Shown here: piece after piece, positions 22,145-34,589 of the stretch
Position numbering within the stretch: position 1 is the stretch's first letter
Layout of the letters: every line of letters begins with the position of its first letter
NCBI GenBank assembly: GCA_015680905.1
Contig: CM027378.1
Location: forward strand, 86,085,501-86,149,500
Direction: 5' to 3'
Source: Coptis chinensis
Taxonomy: Eukaryota > Streptophyta > Magnoliopsida > Ranunculales > Ranunculaceae
DNA: 64,000 bases
Notes under the pieces: model-generated
The model's database searches: none
What the model was told of the DNA's origin: nothing
The model's input: the letters and a program-made list of their open reading frames with translations, nothing else
Position numbers and translations under genes: made by a program

Positions 22145-23766
22145 AGGCTCTTCATTTTCTATTACGGTATCTAGTATAATCTCTGGTGTAGGGACAACTG
22201 GTAGGCATAGTTACTTTGTTATCAACCACTCTCCCAAAACGGAGAGTGGAGATGGCATTTAGCTCACCTACATTTTCATTTTCCATACTAGTATTATCAT
22301 TTACCTCAAAGGCTGTGTTTGTTGTTTTAAGATTAGCTATCGCTTGACCTGGAAACACACCTTTGGGTTGCACTTTCTCTTGAGCTAACTGTTGTAAGGA
22401 AAGTTGGATGGCTTGTAAAATCTGTTGTTGAGATTGCATAAAGGTATCAAAACGATCCGGTTGTGGAGTAGTATTTGCTACTGGTTGTATGACAGGAACT
22501 ATGTAACGTTGATTATTAATGGGTGGATTTTGTTAGTTATTATTTATCGGAACGATACCTCTATTAGTATTATAATTATTATTGTTATAATTATTATAAT
22601 TACCCTGACCTTGTCCTTGACCTTGCCGTGGTGGGCCTTGGTTATAATTGTTTCCTAGCCTAACATTTTGATTATTAAACCCTGGAGGTGTTACTTGTTG
22701 ATTATTTCTCCAACTGAAGTTAGGAAGTTGTCTCCAAGGGGCGTTAGGAATAGGAAAACTATTAATCGAGCAAACATTATCTTGTTATGACTGTTGTTGT
22801 TCATAGGCGAGAGGACAATAGGAGTCGGAATGCTCTGGACTCAAATAGAAATTACATGGATTGGAGTTGACATTCATGATGGGGATAGGCGTTTGTTGAA
22901 CAGAAATAACCACTACCGTTTTAGTTAGAGATTCGATAAAAATTTTAAGTTCTGAATCGGGTTTCATCTCAAACATACCGGCGGCTTTAACTATTGTAGA
23001 AGAACTAGCGGAACGAGAGAAATCGTCACTACCCCCAGTTATTATTATGCTTAGTTTGATCTTCTAAAAATTTATAAGCCTCTGAGGCTCCCTTACTTAG
23101 GAAACTACCCCCATTCATTATGTCAAGCACCTCCTTGTGGTGGTGTAACAATCCCTTGAAAAAGGCACGAACTAGCATGTCTTTCGCGAGGTTATGGTGT
23201 GGACACTCTATAAGTAGATCGGTGAAACGATTCCAAGCCTCTGAAAATGATTCATGAGGATTCTGTCAAAAGAAATGAATCTTGGAAAGCATTTCACCGG
23301 TCTTCAGTGGTGGGTAAAAATATTCCATAAATAGTTAAACAAGTTTAGTCCACGAGTCCACAGAATTTGGCACTTGGGCAGTTAACCAAGACGTCGCCTT
23401 AGCGGCTAAAGTGAAGGGAAATACCCTTAGTTTAATTTGTTCAGCACTAACCGTAGGATGGTGGAATGTAGTAAGGACTTGGTCAATCCTACGCATGTGC
23501 TGATAAGGTTTTTCATGGTCTAACCCATGAAAAACGGGTAACAAATTAAATATATTTGGGGGGATTCGGAAATCCCCCACTGGGTCTGATAGAACGATGC
23601 AAGATTTAGGGCTATCGTTCAAGGTTTTGTAAAATTCAAAGAGAGGAGACTCTCTTTATTCAGCCATTACTTTAGGTGGTGTGTGTGCTATATTAGTTAG
23701 AGGTGTAGTGAGTGGTATACTAGAAAGGCATGTTTGTTGACGTTGCCGGTTGATTACGTTAGGTGT
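22145..23766 (-). pseudogene. Athila B gag
   Basis: Counterpart of 1-1696. The position of the start codon in copy A reads ACA here, so the natural start is lost. The gag domain is clear (RIPPNIFNLLPVFHGLDHEK, LRVFPFTLAAKATSWL) but is cut by a TAA near 23337, where copy A has Gln. The zinc knuckle near 22810-22870 has lost its second Cys (C-N-F-Y instead of C-N-L-C). An Asn/Gln-rich linker follows at 22440-22780. Confidence 0.85.
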
Positions 23767-24019
23767 TTTTCTTCGACCAGACTTTAATCTCATGCAAGGC
23801 TAAGCCAATCTTAACAAAACACAACAACACTCCAAACAATCCTGATATGCTAGTATGAACCTCTAACAGGAGATGCGAGGTGTGGAAGAAAAGAGTACAT
23901 GAATGCCTCCTTGCTTCGCTTATGAATAGCATCTTGTTTACGCGAGCTCAATGTGTATAACAAGTTAAAACACTGAAAACTATGAAGAAATGGAAATTTG
24001 AAACAAACCTGTGGAAATT

Positions 24020-24325
24020 GGGCAGTTTCAGCAGAGGGCGCAGGTCACGCTCAAAATAGGCCTAAGTAGGGCCCAGGTAGCACTCAGGTTCGAGCTAGAG
24101 TTCCAGGCGCTTGGGCACAGGGCGCGCTCCAATTTAGCCTTGGTAGGGAGCGTGTAGCGCTCAGGGAAAACCTCGAGGTCCAGGCGCTTCAGCGCAGGGG
24201 GCGCTCCTGTTTTGCCTTGGCAAGGCGCAGGTCGCGCTCCACCAAAAAGTGGAGTTCCAGGCGCTTGGGCGCGGATCGCGCTCCAATTTTGCCTGCCCAG
24301 GGCACGGGTCACGCTCCGTGTAATT
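24020..24325 (-). repeat. Athila B leader GC-rich minisatellite
   Basis: Best-preserved copy of the roughly 60-65-bp repeat: GTTCCAGGCGCTTGGGCGC, then a GCGCTCC box, then TTTGCCTTGG and a second GCGCTC box, repeated about four to five times. It lies between the PBS and gag. Confidence 0.75.
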
Positions 24326-24448
24326 CTTTGAGGATTATTTTTAGTGCTGAAATGGACAACCACAGTTAGAATCAAACAAGGGTGGGTGGGCTATGCTACT
24401 TCGGAAAACTAACAATTCTACAGAAAACAATACTAAAGTGAACTAAGA

Positions 24449-24462
24449 TGGCAGCGGCGCCA
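24449..24462 (-). other. Athila B primer-binding site (tRNA-Asp-like)
   Basis: The minus strand reads TGGCGCCGCTGCCA, close to the TGGCGCCGTTGCC form used by Athila elements and complementary to the tRNA-Asp 3' end. It lies 19 bases from the LTR edge proposed here, which is wider than usual, so either the LTR edge or the PBS may be slightly off. Confidence 0.6.
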
Positions 24463-24481
24463 TTTTATAATACATAAAAAC

Positions 24482-25870
24482 TGATAGTTTTACTAATGAA
24501 TAAAACAATGAAACTCTAAACGCAAGTAAAACTAAAACTGAACTATACTCGTGATTATCAAAGATTTCTACTCTCGATACTATTGAAGTAGAGTTGGAAT
24601 AGAAGATTCGTTCCACTCCTAGTTCTTTAGCGTTCAAGTTTCCTACGACTATCAATCATACCAAAGTCAATGAGAGTTTTACGAATTATACTACAAAATG
24701 TTACGGAATACTAAAGTTTGAATCTAGAATAAGAATTAAGGGGGAATTGAATCCACCTTGAATCCAACTTAAGAAACTAGTATAGATTGTTGTAATCCAA
24801 TTCTTATATTCTTACAGTAAGAATTGGTCGTTCTAATCCCTAATTATACATGGCATCTCTACCAATTCATAACTAGCATGTGAGGACGTCCACACATTCT
24901 CATGGCGAATCAACGACCTTCTAGAGTAGAATAGACTCTTACAATGATTCTATACTACACAATCAAGTTTTCATCAAGGCTTTATCAAACCCCTCTAATG
25001 GAGGTTTAGCCTTGATTCATCAAACTATCATTTCCATATGAAATTGAATACGATATAATATAAAGATTCTACCTTTATTAAATTTAACTAAACAATAATT
25101 GAAATCTAAATTAACAACTAAGAAATCATTAAATAACAAGAATCAAAATCAATCTAAACAATCATTAAATAACAAAGATCAAATTTAACAAGAACTAACT
25201 ATTTTATTTATCTAATGAATGATAAACAATGATTCAATACTGAATTTAAAACAAGAATAACAACTAATTAATTAATTGGCAAACTAGATCTAGAACTAAG
25301 CTTTAATGGCTACTCTAATGGCTACCTCTATCCTAACCTAATTGATCCTTAAGAGATAAGTCTTGTTTGTGGAAATGGAGGAGACCAGATCCACATTTTC
25401 GTGCATGGGCTGAGGGTCTATGTTTTGGGCCGAAAAATTGAGCCCAAAGCCCAATTTCTTTAGTCCATGGGGCCCTTTTCAGCTAGCTTTGAATTCAACA
25501 GGCTTTTCATCCACTTCGGCTCCTTTGATTGGGTCAAGGTTTGGACCATTGGAAATCTCTTTCTAAGACGGTCGTTTTGACATAAGGTGCGCCCAATTCC
25601 AAGGCTTGAGTCCAAAGATACGATCTTCGGAAGTTCTGATGACTTTTGTGTGATGTGTCTGCCCGTCTTGGCCTTTAATCACAGAACTTCTTAGCAACCA
25701 ACTCTTTCTCCTTTATATCGCCGAAGTGGCACATTTCTGCACATAATTGACTTCAATTCCTGAAATACATAAAAACACGTAATTAGTATTAACTCTTATT
25801 TATTACTCGCATAATTGGTCTAAAAGTATTATTGTTAAGGAGTTAAAACTACAGTTTTGGGCTCTTATCA
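24482..25870 (-). repeat. Athila B 5' LTR
   Basis: About 1,389 bp. On the minus strand it starts TGATAAGAGCCC at 25870 and is proposed to end ACTATCA at 24482, giving TGATA/TATCA inverted ends. Its first 500 bases match 2176-2676. The rest has no partner in this window because the other LTR is truncated. There is no convincing ORF inside. Confidence 0.65.
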
Positions 25871-25871
25871 C

Positions 25872-28314
25872 CCACACTACACCTCACTTTCATCACTCAC
25901 CTTTCACTCCCACGTTTTCCATTTTTCTTCTCCATTTTAGCAACTTATCAGCTCAGAGCACGCCAGGGCCCTAGTGTAGCGCTTACCTGCGCCCTAGGCA
26001 CTATCAGCCAGAATTTCATCAGAGCACGACCAGCTAAGCGGTAGCGCCCATCCCAAGCAAAAAGTGGGCGCGCCCTACGCCCAAGTGCCTGGAACTCAAA
26101 AATCACCAAGGCGCACCCCACACCCTACCCAGGCATAGGTTAAGCGCACTACTGAACCCCTCAAGGCGGTGAAAAATTTCAATTTTTATGGGTTGTTCGG
26201 GATCGATCGCGTACCTGTTCTAGAGAGTAGTTTTGTGATAACTTTTCCTATAGTAATACCGGAGCAGTCTTTCGAACACTTGTTGGGGAGCGAGACTTAT
26301 GGACATTGGTTCCACGAAAGGATCATGCAGTTCGGATGGAGGCATCTTCTGGTAAATGAAGACGACTCGTATTCACCTAAGCTTACTGAATTTTTTTACA
26401 ATAATGTTAAGTTCTATTATAACCAGGATGGAGAACAAGAATTCTCCGTAACAGTTGATAACACACCACTAGAATTCAATAAGTATGTGGTAGCATTAGT
26501 TTCGGGAATACCAATACCTGATCTTATTCACACGTGGGGATATATGACCGATAATGCATACCTCTATGACTATACATATTTCTATGAGTATTATGGGGGA
26601 GGGGTATTTCGTATAATGAACCAAGGGCGTTACAACATAGCCCTTGGTAGTCTGTCCCTAAATGTAGGCACCACTTTGTTATTCATCCTGATGAATATTT
26701 TAGGGGATTGGCAGTTTACCTCTGCAAATAGTACCACTGGTGACGTTTTCCTTATTTAGCTGAGGGACGTCGCCAATATGACATTCCCCGAGTATTAGTG
26801 GCTAGTCTTAAGAGAGCCCAAAGCATGCGACATAAGTATCTTCTTATGCCAGTTTTGGTTTGCCGCATCGTGCTTAGTTGTCTACCTGAATTCTGTACCC
26901 AGTTCATAGATTGGAAAAAGGTTGAAGTCATGAGACCCACCAATTGGGTGGTTCGTTCATTTCAAGTAATGACTTGGCCGGGATGGCAGGTGCAACCTCA
27001 TTTTGTTGCTCCTTACACCCCATTAGACATAGTAACACAAGACAGGTTAGCACAAGTTGACGACACACGACGGCGGGCTTGGCAAGTTATCATGGCATGG
27101 CAAGATGCGAAGGAACCTCCTCTCTTTGGAGAGGGAAATGAGGATGATGATTAAACTGGAGTTAAGGTTAGTATTTATTTCAGTTAGTGTTTGCTTATGT
27201 CCCAAGCAATTTATTTCTCATTAACCCCATAACGGGTGGAACTCTTATTGAGTTGCATCAGTTTTTATTTTCTATATTAGTATATTTTACCCTTGTTTTG
27301 CAGATGTTCCAGAATTTCACGCATTTCCATGGTATTTCTCTACCCTAATTATTTAAATACTTTGAGGACAAAGCATGCTTCATGTTTGGGGGGGGGGGCA
27401 TAAAAACACGTCTAATGAAGGCATCTGTTAGGATATAGATATGTATAATATGCACTTGTTTTTATAGTTAAAAATTCAAAAAAAAATTAAAAATATTAAT
27501 AAAAAGTTTATGTTGTACACTTACGAATATTGGTATTGTTTTCCTTCTCTAGGCCCTTGATAATCTAGAAATCTCACGTAGCTTTTGTATTATAATAGTT
27601 TTTAGAAACTTAGGTTACTATGTAGGTAATAATTATTGCATCTATCTATAAATATGTTACATGAGTATCTATGATTGTTGGCAGTAAGTTTCTGAAATCT
27701 AGGCTAGAGTACTTATTCTACAAATCCTGTGAGAATATAGCCTAAAACCTTATATGAGTGAACATTTGAGAAATGACACAAGGGAGAAGTAAAATCCGGA
27801 TATAGAAATCACACATCCACTTGCTTGATTACTATACCATATCCTAAGCGAGAATTTAGGGCCCCTTTGGATCGATATATCTAGAAATTCAAACCTATAA
27901 ATTATTTTCCGTTAGTCGCCCCTCTGAGCCTTTTTTTAGCCTTTCATAAACTGCAAATCCTTTACCCTATTACAAAACAAAACAAAATAAAAAATCAACC
28001 TACCCATTCATTGAATAAGTCTGAGAATAGAGATGAAGAATAGAAAAGAGAAAGACCTTTGAAATCAAGAATTTATTAGTCGCTTCAGATAAGAAAAGGA
28101 AGTTTCCATCCAAATAAATAAATAAAAGAAAATAAAAAGTTAGAACTCCAAAAATAGAATTAAGGAGTCAAAAGCCAAAGAAAAAGAAAAAAATATGGCT
28201 AAGAATGGAAACAAAATGTAGAAGCAAAAGTAAAGAACAAGGGTTTATCTAGTTACATAATATGAAGCCTCTATTATCTCAGACTTGTCCTTTTTGAATA
28301 TCCATTTCCTTCAT
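25872..28314 (+). mobile_element. Athila fragment C, inverted relative to element B
   Basis: Inverted copy of 3320-5855, with the same order: pyrimidine-rich leader, GC-rich minisatellite (25950-26160), 3' ORF, GAGGACAAAGCATGC word, G-run (27390-27398) and non-coding tail. It begins abruptly beside the LTR of element B at 25870. It ends at 28314 about 600 bases short of its own polypurine tract and LTR, where the hAT-flanking repeat unit begins. It is either an older element interrupted by B or a product of rearrangement. Confidence 0.75.
26169..27154 (+). pseudogene. Athila 3' ORF ('putative plant transposon protein' type), copy C
   Basis: Readable as FEHLLGSETYGHWFHERIMQ, TEFFYNNVKFY, FNKYVVALVSGIPIPD, GRYNIALGSLSLNVGTT and, after a shift, ASLKRAQSMRHKYLL and NWVVRSFQVM. 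The frame is better preserved than in its partner (4509-5527). The main break is a one-base loss near 26755 that creates a TAG before LAEGRR. No ATG heads the frame; the longest frame opens with GTG at 26169. Function unknown. Confidence 0.75.
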
Positions 28315-28423
28315 AGGTCTTTAAAAGTAATTTTTTTCTATGAAGCAAATTCTTGTTGTGTGATACTAGGGATGTAAATGGGGTGGGTTTGCCATCTCTG
28401 ACTTTAATTTCACTCTCTATACC

Positions 28424-28769
28424 TGTAGTGGCATGATACCGTCTGGAAATAGCATGGGGATTTGGGCCGGACTTAACATAACCAGGGGCCGACATGGCAC
28501 TGATTGGGATGGCAGCGCGGTGAGGTGGGTCATGTCGAAACCCTACACATGGAGGGAGGGACCATGAGATAGGAGACAGTGGAGGGTTGAGATGAAAGGA
28601 GAGTGGATATAAAAAGAGAGAGAAGAGAAAAAAAGTGGAGGAAAAAAAAAGAAAGGAGGCTGACCAAGAGAGAAAAGGAGAGAGGTCTTGAAAGGAAGGA
28701 GGAGGATAGCGGTTTGTAAAGGGTAGTCTAAAGAAAGGGTTTGCCCTCACTATTTTTTGTGTTGTAACA
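28424..28769 (+). repeat. Retand2 5' LTR
   Basis: 346 bp, TGTAGTGGCATG...GTTGTAACA. It contains a TATA-like GGATATAAAAAG near 28604. A purine-rich stretch fills the second half. Confidence 0.9.
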
Positions 28770-28792
28770 TTTTTTCGGCCGTCTGTGGGGAC
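28770..28792 (+). other. Retand2 degenerate primer-binding site
   Basis: Directly after the LTR the sequence reads TTTTTCGGCCGTCTGTGGGGA. This aligns with the Retand1 site TTTGGCGCCGTCTGTGGGGA but has lost bases in the TGGCGCC part. Confidence 0.65.
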
Positions 28793-28804
28793 GACAAGAT
28801 AGAA

Positions 28805-29868
28805 ATGGCACCAAAGAAGGTGGTGGGTAGGCCCCGAAAGAAAGAGAGCCTGAGACAAGCGCCGGAGGGTGGTGGAAGAAGGAGAGGGAGGGAGGGAGGG
28901 AAGAGGAGGAGGAGGCGGTGGCTGAGAGAAGAAGTGGGAGGCGAGAGAGGAAAATGAGGGCTGAGGGAGAAAAAAGAGAAGGGAGGAAGAATCTGGGAGT
29001 GAGACGAAGAAGAGGAAAACGGAGGGAGAAAAGGGAGGGTGAGGAGCGAGGACCGACCTGGTGGACAATCCGGTGACGGATTAACAAGATGGAGCGAGTC
29101 CAACAAATGATTAACAAATGCAATGAGAGGCGAATCTTCAGCGGACAAAGGGCCCAAACGGCGCGGCCGATCAGTGGTGGCGGGGTTGAATCGCGACCCC
29201 TTTGGCGGATGATATGGACGTCCGAGGTACCAAAACGCTTCAACCGGCCGAGGTTCGAGAGGTATATGGCCGCGGGGACCGGCAGATCACATCCATCGCC
29301 AGACAGGCAGATGCCTCTCGGCAAGAGCGAGGCAGGTACGATGGTCTGCGGCGGTGCATGATGTTCCGGCCAGCCTTAAGGGTGGGGCCTCCGACCGGTA
29401 CTATCGATTACCCTCAAAGAGCATAACGAATTTCAAAGAGCTAGAAACGGGCATTTGTGGACCATTTTATACATCGGAAGAGGAGGGTGGTAGAGACGCG
29501 CGGCCTATTCAATGTTAGACAAAGATCCGCGAGTCGGTCGGAGTATTTTGTGTCGCTTCAAGGCGGAGACCTTGAAGGTGGAAAATCTGGACGAGAGAAC
29601 GGCGGTAATAGCATTCGAAAGGGGGCTGCGACCCGGAACAGCGGTCCATCAATCTGTGGCTAAGAACGAGATTGCGACCTTGCATGAATTGTACCCGCTG
29701 GTAGAAAAATACATCAGGTACGAAGATACCATGCAGAAGGAATCGAAGAAGGGAGGCAAGACAGTATCAGCAGTGGAGAAAGGGGGAGCGGTAAGACTGG
29801 GGGAAAAGACCGGGGCAAAGAGAGATACCGCGGACAATCGTCGAGGCCGGAAAGAGGGAGGGAAGTAG
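28805..29868 (+). pseudogene. Retand2 Gag
   Basis: Starts with ATG 28805 (MAPKKVVGRPRKK, like the Retand1 start), then a purine-rich stretch coding Arg/Gly/Glu. The gag domain is scattered over several frames: VPKRFNRPRFERY at about 29226, MDHFIHRKRRVV at 29457, CRFKAETLKVENLDERTAV at 29550 and LHELYPLVEKYIRYEDTM near 29680. At least four frame changes are needed to follow it. Confidence 0.75.
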
Positions 29869-29869
29869 T

Positions 29870-30780
29870 TCGAAGAGAACAGAGAGAGAGGAAGCCATAC
29901 CGCGAATTGGAGACCGTCCCGCTGGTGAGACCGTTGAGTGAGATATTGCCGTTGATAAAAAATGTGCAAGGATATGAAGGGCCGCGAACCACTCCGGCTG
30001 AAATGCCTAACAAGCCATACTGCGACTATCACCAGGTGCACAATCACGAGACCAACGACTGTTATGCCTTAAAATGGTTAGTCCAGAGATTGGTGGAGAA
30101 AGGGATGCTGAGGGAATTTGTGGGTGAACCTCAAAATAGGGGCGAGGGTCGCGGTGGCGGGCGAATCACGGGAACTATAAATGTTATTTTCAGCGGGGAA
30201 GCAGCGAGCCATAATGCCCGCGAGACAAGGTCGGAAGGATGAGTATCCGGCCAGTCAATGAGTCACACCGAGGACGAGATCTGAGAGGGACAATGGAAGA
30301 GACAATTATATTCTCAAAGGCAGACCTCCGAGCCCGTGGACACACCGCATGAGGATCGTTGGTTATTCTGATAGCGATGGGTAATTATGTGGTCAAAAGG
30401 GTTACGGTAGGCTGCTTGGCGTATGCCGTGGATTTCTTGTTGGGGCCTTAGAGGAGATGAGAGAACCCGGGGCAAGCGAGACCTCCGTGAACAAGCTTTA
30501 TGCGGATTCAATGGGGCGTCAGCGAACCTATGGGGAACTCTTCTTTGCCGCCGGTAACAGCGGGGGCGATGGCGGTGTTCTCAAGGTTTATGGTGGTCGA
30601 TTCCGGCTCGATACAACGCGCAACAGGGAAGGAGATGGATACATGAGATGAAGGCGTCGCGTCGGCGTAAACTATCAAGTTATTCGATTCCCTACCCCGG
30701 CACCTATGAGGTCCGAGGAGATCGATGGCATCAAAATAGTCACGAGAATACAATCAAAAAGGATGTCCATGAGACCGACG
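29870..30780 (+). pseudogene. Retand2 Gag end and protease
   Basis: The zinc-knuckle-like PYCDYHQVHNHETNDCYALKW is intact at about 30013-30075. The protease begins around 30370 (MGNYVVK...), but the active-site stretch that should follow is unreadable through indels. Later traces match FGFNGAS and EPMGNS-like positions in different frames. Confidence 0.65.
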
Positions 30781-30849
30781 GAGGATGAACGGCGAGCTCG
30801 GGAAAAGAGGGCGCAAGCAATTGAGTGGGGCCGTGGAAGAGGCGGAGCA

Positions 30850-31760
30850 AGCGCGGTGCCCAAAAACTTTGGATGAGATAGAGGCGGTAAACTGGGGGGG
30901 GGGGAGGAAAGAAGTTCACGTCGATAGGGTCGAGTTTAGCGGAGGAATGGAGGGAGAAACCCGTACAATGTTTGGTGAGAAACAAAGGCGTCTTTGCGTG
31001 GGGATAGAGGATATCACTGGTTTAGATCCGAATTAAGCTTGTCATCGCCTGCACATGAGGGAGGGGCGAAGCGGGTGAGGCGAAGATGAGGGGTGTGAGA
31101 CCAAATCACGGCGGAAGGAATCGAGAAGAAGTTATCGAGTTGAAGAATCGCGGGTATTATAAAGGGGCGTGGCATTCCGCGGTTGGTTGTCAACATAGTC
31201 GCGGTCCCAAAAGAAGAATGGCAAGGTCGGGATGTGTGTGGACTTCACGGATGTGAATTTGGAGTGCCAAAGGGGTTATCCGATGCCGCGAGTTGACGAA
31301 TTTGGTAGGCGGAGACGGCGGGGTTCGGCGTGTTCTCATTTATGGGCGCGCGTCGATGGGGTACAACCGGTGGCGATGTATGGTCGGACGGGAGAAGACC
31401 TCGCCGTAGTGGAAGGAGGCACCCTCGCTACACGAGAATGCCGTTTGGGTTGAAAAATCACGGGGCCCCGTTCGGCGCTGGCGGAGAAGATGAGGGCAAA
31501 ATTCGCAAAGGCATTGAGGTATACATCGATGATATGGTGGAAAAGAGCATAATGAGGAGGAGGAACATTCGGAGGGTTGGAGGAGGCGTTCGAATATTGC
31601 GGACCCACAATTTGAAGCTCAACCCGAAGTGTACATTTGGAGTGACCACGGGGAAGTTTCTAGGGTACATTGTGGCGGGCGAGGATAGAACCAGAACCAG
31701 GCAGATTAGGTCCTTGGTAGAGATGCCCTCGCCCATGAGACGATAAAAAGGAGGTCGGTG
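30850..31760 (+). pseudogene. Retand2 reverse transcriptase
   Basis: Traces: CVGIEDITGLDPN (lead-in), MCVDFTDVNLEC at 31232, RMPFGLKN at about 31437, the catalytic YIDDMVEKS at about 31521-31550, and CTFGVTTGKFLGYIV. The part between 31290 and 31430 has lost many bases compared with Retand1, including most of the FSFMDASMGYNQ block. Confidence 0.75.
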
Positions 31761-31762
31761 GT

Positions 31763-32770
31763 TTGGCTGGAAGAGTCGCAGCTCTCAATAGATTCATATC
31801 GAAGTCGTCAGACAAATGCAGGCCGCTGTACCGACTGTTGAGGAACTCCGCGGATTTCTCATGGACAGCAGAGTGTGAGCAGGCATTCCAGGGGCTCAAA
31901 AGGTATTTGGGGGAGATCCCATTGTTGTCGCGACCGGAAGAGGGAGAGAAATTGTATCTGTATCTCGGGGTCATAGATTACGCAGTCAGCTCAGTCCTTG
32001 TTCGAGTAGTGGATAAGATAGAAAGACCGGTATACTTTTGAGCAAGGCGATGTTGGATCACGGAAACCCGGTATAGTCGGCGTGGAGAAATCGCCCCGCC
32101 TTGATATTTTTCGCCCCGAAACTAAAGCCCTACTTCGAAGCACACTCAGTGATCATGGTCACGAACTTGCCCCTTAACAGGGGGCTCGAGGGGCGAGAAA
32201 TCGGGGAGAATGTTGAAATGGGGTTTGTGATCTTTGAGTGCATATGAGATCCGGTATCAAGTGAGGACCTGCGGAGATTCGAGCCCCGGCCGAGTTCTTG
32301 GCGGAGTTCCCATGAAGGACCCTACAGGGGGGGAGGAGATGGTGTTGGAAAATGAGGGAGAAAAGGAACCGGGATAGCGGACCCATGGGGCCGGGTAACG
32401 GTTGGAAGTGTTTGCCGACGCAGATTGATACGGATCTGGCGGATGGAATAGGAGTAGTATTGGTTACACGGACAATACAGAGCTAGAGCCGACGATGAGA
32501 TTGGGGTTAGCGGCATCAATAACGAAGGCGAGAATATGAAGGCGAATCGCGGGCATGGGAATGGCGGGAGGACTTGGGGGGTGAAGGAACTCACTGTGGT
32601 AACTCGATTCAATTTGGTGGTGTGTCGGCGAATGGTGGATTCAGCGGCCGCGGTGTCCAGGATGGCGAGATACTTGGAGGTCCCTACGGGGGTGAGGCGT
32701 CGAAGTTCTCGGCGGTCCGGTTTGTACATTTGAACCATGGAGAGAACCGCAAATCCCGCTGATGCCACAG
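31763..32770 (+). pseudogene. Retand2 RNase H domains
   Basis: AALNRFISKSSDKCRPLYRL and LSRPEEGEKLYLYLGVIDYA (31763-32041) are clean. From 32041 on the frame is lost, and the second, archaeal-type RNase H is only traceable as nucleotide similarity (about 32390-32760, ending FVHLNHGENRKS). Confidence 0.7.
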
Positions 32771-32894
32771 CATATGTGGCGCGACCATGCGGGATCGGAA
32801 GGAAGAGGACTATATAGAGGTGAGAAGCTGGACGGAGCCGAACCTGAGGAGGAACCGGTGGAGGTCATGAACACCATGAAGCGGCGAGGGGTGG

Positions 32895-34125
32895 ATGTTG
32901 CCCATCAAAGCGGTTTTGGCGAGGGAAGGGAGAATGTTGATCGAGGGGAGAGGCGAAGGTTGGAGCAGACGGCTTCGGAGATACACCTTGGTGGGGGGAG
33001 AGTTATATCGGAGGAATTTCAAAGGGACCTTTGTTGAAATGTTTGGGGGCGGGGCGGCTCGGGAGGTGCTTTCGATGGAGTTACGAAGGGGATTGCGGGA
33101 GCCACTCGGCGGACGACAAGATGACCGCACTGGCGGCTTGCGAGGTTACCGGCCTCACATGAAGAGAGACGCGGTGGAATTCTCCAAAAAATGCGAGAAG
33201 TGTCAGAGATTTTCTCAGTTGATATGGGCCCCAGCAGAGCCGCTGCACAGTGTGTCTAGCCCATGGCCATTCGCGATGTGGGCCCTCGACATAGTAGGAC
33301 CGCTGCCCATGGCCCGCGGCAAAAGGAGGTTCTTATTGGTCGCGACTGATTACTTTACAAAGTGGATTGAAGCCACAGCGCTGCAGCAAGTGAAGGAGGT
33401 GCATGTGATCAAATTCTTGTGGGAAAACATCATTTGCCGTTTTGGGTTGCCCTATGTGATAATCGCGGATAATGGAACCCAGTTCACTGGCTCAAAGGTT
33501 AGGGGCTTCCTGCAAATGTATCACATCAAACAGGGATTCTCAACCCCATATAACCCCGAAGGAAATGGGCAGGCGGAGTCCTCTAACAAAACCATACTCA
33601 ACAATCTCAAAAGGAAATGGAGGGCAAAGAAAGGAACACGGGCCCGACGAACTAAGTCGAGTACTTTGGGCCTATCGGACAACCCCGCGAACGTCCACTG
33701 ATGAGACCCTTTCGCATTGGCATATGGAGTAGAGGCCGTGATACCAACCGAGATGGTGGCGGCGACCACTAGGACCGCAGCTGTGGAAGATAAGTCAAAT
33801 TGGGGCATTTTGGCTAGAGACCTGAACTTGGCGGAGGAAAGGAGAGACCTGCAGTGGGCCGATTGGAGGAATATCACCGCCGCTGCGAGGAAGCGATCTG
33901 GTAAAAGCTTCGAGAGTGAGGAGATTCGCGGTGGGAGACAAGGTGCTTCGGAGAGTGACTCCCAGCACCAAAAAGGCCAGTGAGGGGAAGTTGGGCCCGG
34001 CTTGGGAGGGGCCCTACGTGGTGGTCGGGATAGGGGGAACCGGCACCTACAGGTTACAAACTTTGGAGGGAACAGCGGTGGATAAGCCGTGGAATGTAAG
34101 GTTGTTGAAAATCTTTCATGAGTAA
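32895..34125 (+). pseudogene. Retand2 integrase
   Basis: The best-preserved gene of this element. 33140-33620 reads YRPHMKRDAVEFSKKCEKCQ, MWALDIVGPLPM, IADNGTQFTGSK and NPEGNGQAESSNKT, so the zinc finger Cys pair and all three catalytic acids are present. The C-terminus (33916-34125) keeps GDKVLRRVTPSTKK, a GPY motif (GPAWEGPYVV) and the end LLKIFHE. Frameshifts lie near 33120, 33630 and 33900. Confidence 0.85.
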
Positions 34126-34278
34126 ATGTAATGAGAGAGACTGAAAACTGCATGAGCTATTTGTACATATATAAAACCGTAGCACTTTTGAGGTGAACTA
34201 TTATTGTTTGAGTTTTGAGTTTTCATTACCCTCGAGAGTGAAGGAAGGGGGGGATGAGGCCCCAGGGGGCGAGGTCAA

Positions 34279-34315
34279 ACCTTAGAGGGGCAAAAAGGAG
34301 TTGCCACCCTAAGGT
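34279..34315. repeat. Hairpin in the Retand2 convergent spacer
   Basis: ACCTTAGAGGGGCAA and TTGCCACCCTAAGGT pair as a 15-bp stem with two mismatches around a 7-base loop. It lies at the same relative place (between integrase end and antisense-gene end) as the hairpin array of Retand1. Confidence 0.6.
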
Positions 34316-34589
34316 AAAGTCTCTCGGGGCGGGGTGGGGCGAGTCACCCTGATCCCCGGAAGATTGGGGCAGCGGAAGCAAAGAGGCTTCCGCGCAAGGC
34401 TGGAGAGTGCCCGGAGGTGGAGAGAGCGTGAGCTCAATCGGGGCGTGGGGCGGGCAAGTCAAACATCCCCAACCGGCGGGAGGGATCGCTTAACGGAGGC
34501 CAGTTTTACTAGGACAAATACACACACAAAGAAAAAAAAATGCAAGGAGGCAGAAACAATTAGATAAAAGGAGCAAAACACAACATGTG

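Noticed and set aside
28274-29324. Several overlapping minus-strand ORFs rich in Pro/Ser/Leu
   Set aside because: Low-complexity opposite strand of the purine-rich 5' LTR and gag of Retand2; no conserved domain.
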